Positions 7,214 to 9,691 of a DNA stretch of 9,691 bases are shown here, piece by piece. A program made the position numbers and the translations under genes. This DNA comes from Flavobacteriales bacterium (lineage in GTDB: Bacteria > Bacteroidota > Bacteroidia > Flavobacteriales_D > Sanyastnellaceae). Position 1 is the first letter of the stretch, and each line of letters begins with the position of its first letter. Where the stretch lies: assembly GCA_947460525.1 (NCBI GenBank), contig CANHIV010000012.1, positions 1-9,691 on the forward strand. The letters are read 5' to 3'. A model generated the notes under the pieces. The model was not told the DNA's origin. It made no database searches and was given only the letters and a program-made list of their open reading frames with translations.

Positions 7214-8188
7214 GTGAAAAAAATTATCATTGCCCTGTTTGGCTTGTCTGTATTGTTCGTGAGTTGCGACAAGGACATCACCATTGAATTGCCGGAAGGT
7301 GAAACAAAATTGGTTGTAGAAGGAAGCATTGATGTGAACGAGCCCCCCATCATTTTCTTGAGTCATTCACAAGGCTATTTTGATCCCTTGACGATTGCCG
7401 ACTTGGCCAATTTCTACATCTGCGATGCCGTGGTAACCTTAACGGCCAATGGGGTTACAGATACGCTCATTGCTTTGAGTGCTTCTACGCTAACGCCAGA
7501 ACAACAACAACAAGTTGCAGAACTTTTGGGCATTCCTGTTGAGCAATTGTCCACCAGTAATTTGTGCGCCTATACAACCCTCAACCCTCAATTTTGGGGA
7601 CAATATGGTACCACCTACCGATTGGATGTTTACCATGAAGGGCAGCATGTGCATGCGACAAGCAAGATGAATAATCCCGTCCCCTTGGATAGCCTTTGGT
7701 TTGCATCACCTACAGGCAATCCCAATGATTCTTTGGGATTTATTTATGCAACGCTAAATGATCCGGACACTTTGGGCAATTGCTATCGTTGGGCAGCCAA
7801 ACGCATCAATCATTACCCCAATTGGGTGCCTGATGTAGAGCTAAGAGGCAAACCCAAAGACACGGACTTTGTTCGTCCATTTAATTCTGTTACCAACGAC
7901 GATTTTTTCAATGGTTTGACTTTTGACTTTTCTTACTACAGAGGCACTGAAAGAGGCAGCAAGAAATTTGATGATACCAATGAGGAATCCGGCTATTACA
8001 AGCGCGGAGATACCCTCATCATCAAAGGACAGAGCATAGATTACCCTGCCTTTCAATTCATTTATGACATAGAAAATTCTGGAGGAGGACCTTTCGCGAT
8101 TCCTTTCAACTTAAGATCCAATGTTGTGGGTGGACTGGGCGCATTTATCGCCTATGGTTCATACATTGATACTTTGGTATGTCAATAA
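7214..8188 (+). CDS. DUF4249-family lipoprotein
   Basis: A 324-residue lipoprotein of the DUF4249 family, whose biochemical role is unknown. Residues 1-17 are a lipoprotein signal peptide ending in the lipobox LFVSC, so C18 should be lipidated. The residues after it (DKD) are acidic and charged, as often seen in Bacteroidota lipoproteins that reach the cell surface. Family-typical features follow: an early KLVVEGSID strand (32-40), PPIIFLSHSQGYFDP (44-58), a helical insert rich in Gln near 93-111, YRLDVYHEGQHVHATSKM (135-152), and PVPLDSLWF (155-163). DUF4249 genes commonly sit beside a TonB-dependent receptor; none is next to this one in the window. The start is GTG 7214-7216, fixed by the Lys-rich signal peptide and by the next Met being residue 152. 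It reads divergently from htrA and its TAA directly abuts the DUF983 stop. Confidence 0.85.
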   Translation: MKKIIIALFGLSVLFVSCDKDITIELPEGETKLVVEGSIDVNEPPIIFLSHSQGYFDPLTIADLANFYICDAVVTLTANGVTDTLIALSASTLTPEQQQQVAELLGIPVEQLSTSNLCAYTTLNPQFWGQYGTTYRLDVYHEGQHVHATSKMNNPVPLDSLWFASPTGNPNDSLGFIYATLNDPDTLGNCYRWAAKRINHYPNWVPDVELRGKPKDTDFVRPFNSVTNDDFFNGLTFDFSYYRGTERGSKKFDDTNEESGYYKRGDTLIIKGQSIDYPAFQFIYDIENSGGGPFAIPFNLRSNVVGGLGAFIAYGSYIDTLVCQ

Positions 8189-8578
8189 TTATTTATCGCC
8201 GTTGAACGGGATAAACATGTGGGCCCAGATACTTCGAGACAATCGAAACATGTAGGGAAACAAAACCAAACTGGTGCCGATTCCAGACATGAGAAAAGTT
8301 CCGGGATGGGTTAAAAAACCAAACTCGATCCATCCCCAAGCATTGAAAGATTTCAATGCTACCAATACAGACACCCAAGTGGCAACAGTCAAAGCCCAAG
8401 ACACATAAGCCGCCCCGAAATAAAATCCAGGTTCGGGTTGCAAATCTGCACCACAATGGCTACATACTTTCTTGTTCTTGCTTAAATCCTGAATAGTATA
8501 CAGACTTGGATTTTCGTACAAGCTGTCCTCGCGGCATGCTGGGCATTTGAAAGTCAAAGTGGCCAAAAGTGAATTCAT
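8189..8578 (-). CDS. DUF983-family membrane protein with two Cys pairs
   Basis: A 129-residue small inner-membrane protein of family DUF983, function unknown. The cytoplasmic-side N-terminal part carries a zinc-ribbon-like arrangement: CPAC (12-15) and CSHC (39-42). It is followed by the family signature LQPEPGFYFGAAYVSW (46-61) and then two hydrophobic helices, about 54-75 and 93-113. The length is normal for the family. I prefer ATG 8578-8576 (MNSLLATLTFKCPAC), which puts the first Cys pair close to the N-terminus as in relatives; a start at 8608 would add ten residues without typical family sequence. The upstream 75 bp contain only a degenerate -7-like TATCTTCG, so it may be read from the ABC transporter promoter or from its own weak one. 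Confidence 0.9.
   Translation of the reverse strand: MNSLLATLTFKCPACREDSLYENPSLYTIQDLSKNKKVCSHCGADLQPEPGFYFGAAYVSWALTVATWVSVLVALKSFNAWGWIEFGFLTHPGTFLMSGIGTSLVLFPYMFRLSRSIWAHMFIPFNGDK
8192..8215. terminator. Weak hairpin at the convergent DUF4249/DUF983 junction
   Basis: TTTATC (8192-8197) pairs with GATAAA (8210-8215), and CCG (8199-8201) with CGG (8207-8209), leaving one bulged G and a TTGAA loop. It lies just after the DUF4249 TAA and inside the last codons of DUF983. No T-tract follows on the plus strand; on the minus strand the bases after it are AT-rich (TAATTATTG). Since the two genes have no spacer, this is the only structure I see that could limit convergent transcription. Confidence 0.25.
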
Positions 8579-8653
8579 AATGATAAAATTTGCAGCACGA
8601 AGATACAACGAGCCAAACAGGCCAAGGTAACTTTCGTCACAACCTGATTAAGA
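8579..8653 (-). other. 75-bp spacer between the ABC transporter and DUF983 genes
   Basis: I see no terminator hairpin with a T-tract here. On the minus strand there are two near-matches to TAnnTTTG (TACCTTGG and TATCTTCG, each one base off), which could mark a weak promoter for DUF983 but are not convincing on their own. Confidence 0.25.
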
Positions 8654-9691
8654 TTAGGACATCTCCTGCAACTCGACCAAGGTCTTGTACAAACCTTCTT
8701 GTTGCATCAGCGACTCATGTGTTCCTTCTTGTACAATGTGTCCTTTGTCCAAAACAATGATGCGATCCGCCTTTTGAACGGTACTCAAGCGGTGGGCAAT
8801 AACCACGCTGGTTCTGTCTTGCATCATATTGTTGATGGCCTCCTGTACCACTTGTTCACTTTGGGTATCCAAAGCTGAAGTAGCTTCATCCAAAATCAAC
8901 AATGGCGGATTCTTGTATACCGCACGCGCTATGCACAAACGTTGTTTCTGGCCACCGGACAAACGGCCTCCTTGATCTCCCACATTGAAATCAAATCCAT
9001 TAGGATTAGCGGCAATAAACTCCAAAGCGTTGGCAATCTTTGATGAGGCCACCACCCTATCCATGTCTACATGATCAAATCCCAATGCAATATTGCGAGC
9101 AATGGTATCATTGAACAAAATGGAGTCTTGCGTTACCACTCCCACTTGGTTGCGCCAAGTGTGCAAACGAACTGAATGCAACGCCTGTCCATCCACTTCA
9201 ATTGTTCCGTATTGCGGATCCATTAGTCTAACCAATAAAGAGGCTATCGTAGATTTTCCACTTCCGGATGGTCCTACCAATGCCACCATCTCCCCTTTCT
9301 TTATTGTCAAGTTGATGTTCTGGAGTACTGGCTGATCTCCGTATGCAAATCCAACATTTTTAAATGAAATCTCCTTTTCAAAAGAATGCAAATCATGCGC
9401 ATCCAATTGATCAGAAACACTCTCCTCGGCCAACATGATTTCATTGACGCGATCCAAAGAAGCTGCTCCTTTGCTCACTTTGAATACCGCTTCCGACAGG
9501 GCTCTTGCCGGCTGAATAACCTGCGAGAACACCACCAAATATCCAATCAACATCGCGCCGGACATTTGACCTTCTAATACAATTTTTCCACCAACAAAAA
9601 GCAGAATCGAAATCACCCCCATCGAAATAAATTCAGACATCGGCGAACTCAAATATTCTCTTTTGTACAGGCGGTGCATCAATTTAAAATA
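8654..9691 (-). CDS. ABC exporter, fused permease/ATPase (MsbA-like), 5' end outside the window
   Basis: The last 345 residues of a half-size type IV ABC exporter; the frame stays open to the right edge, so the N-terminal membrane helices are missing. The fragment begins at the end of an intracellular loop (YFKLMHRLYKRE), then has the last two membrane helices (about 22-40 and 46-62). The nucleotide-binding domain starts near residue 107 (ISFKNVGFAYGD). It shows Walker A GPSGSGKST (140-148), the Q-loop Q188 in VVTQDS, the signature LSGGQ (244-248), Walker B LLILDEATSALD (264-275), and the H-loop H300 (IAHRLST). All ATPase residues are intact. It acts as a dimer in the inner membrane. The closest well-known architecture is the lipid A/phospholipid flippase MsbA, but substrates cannot be told from this part; a drug or peptide exporter is possible. 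A TTG at 9682-9680 is internal, not a start. Confidence 0.93.
   Translation of the reverse strand, partial: YFKLMHRLYKREYLSSPMSEFISMGVISILLFVGGKIVLEGQMSGAMLIGYLVVFSQVIQPARALSEAVFKVSKGAASLDRVNEIMLAEESVSDQLDAHDLHSFEKEISFKNVGFAYGDQPVLQNINLTIKKGEMVALVGPSGSGKSTIASLLVRLMDPQYGTIEVDGQALHSVRLHTWRNQVGVVTQDSILFNDTIARNIALGFDHVDMDRVVASSKIANALEFIAANPNGFDFNVGDQGGRLSGGQKQRLCIARAVYKNPPLLILDEATSALDTQSEQVVQEAINNMMQDRTSVVIAHRLSTVQKADRIIVLDKGHIVQEGTHESLMQQEGLYKTLVELQEMS

Noticed and set aside
6827..7366. 179-residue minus-strand open frame across the htrA 5' end and the divergent region
   Set aside because: It is out of frame with the clear HtrA protein and antisense to the DUF4249 signal peptide, and its composition is not protein-like.
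7499..7515. Short CAA repeat in the DUF4249 gene
   Set aside because: It is only a few units coding for a Gln run within a helical insert, too short to suggest phase variation.
8579..8608. Ten-residue longer DUF983 N-terminus
   Set aside because: The extra residues are not typical of the family, and the ATG at 8578 gives the usual short lead to the first CPxC pair.
9680..9682. TTG as the start of the ABC transporter
   Set aside because: The frame is open through base 9691 (Tyr-Phe-Lys before it), and a half-size exporter needs several more membrane helices upstream, so the gene is simply truncated by the window.
1..9691. Defence system, mobile element, CRISPR array or biosynthetic cluster
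   Set aside because: All genes of any size belong to housekeeping or envelope families, and I saw no long direct repeats, transposase motifs, integrase or repeat-spacer pattern.

Overview
The window looks like chromosomal DNA from a member of the Bacteroidota, probably near the Flavobacteriales or a related order. I infer this from a DUF4249 lipoprotein (a family largely confined to this phylum), a bacillithiol-type BshA, a GH3 glycosidase fused to a beta-lactamase-like serine hydrolase, a two-cysteine-pair DUF983 protein, AT-rich leaders without clear Shine-Dalgarno sequences, and TAnnTTTG-type -7 promoter motifs. I see no tRNA, rRNA, CRISPR array, insertion sequence, phage gene or attachment site, and no obvious frameshift or pseudogene.

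Layout. Bases 2-76 (+) appear to hold the last codons of a gene that enters from the left. Most of the window (68-7089) is one minus-strand block. In transcription order it reads: an HtrA/Do-family periplasmic protease (7089 to 5641), a hairpin, cytidylate kinase cmk (5586 to 4882), a 1010-residue GH3/serine-hydrolase fusion (4806 to 1774), bshA (1764 to 637), and a small two-helix membrane protein (640 to 68) whose start overlaps the bshA stop as ATGA. A 124-bp divergent intergenic region (7090-7213) separates htrA from a plus-strand DUF4249 lipoprotein gene (7214-8188). That gene abuts, stop codon to stop codon, a minus-strand DUF983 membrane protein gene (8578 to 8189). Upstream of DUF983 is the 3' part of an MsbA-like ABC exporter (9691 to 8654) that is cut by the window edge.

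How the genes fit together. The GH3 fusion, bshA and the small membrane gene are tightly packed (9-bp gap, then a 4-bp overlap) and are very likely co-transcribed. BshA uses UDP-GlcNAc, and the GH3 domain carries NagZ-type motifs expected to act on GlcNAc-containing muropeptides or glycans. A link between cell-wall turnover and thiol synthesis is conceivable but not shown. HtrA, the ABC exporter and the lipoprotein are envelope functions; cmk is nucleotide housekeeping. The hairpin between htrA and cmk probably ends or attenuates htrA transcription.

This is mostly ordinary core-genome content, and I do not see a clearly new biological system. The points most worth a second look are the uncharacterised membrane protein coupled to bshA, the strong hairpin that almost touches the cmk start codon, the divergent htrA/DUF4249 region with a possible near-leaderless GTG start, and the unusual share of GTG starts.
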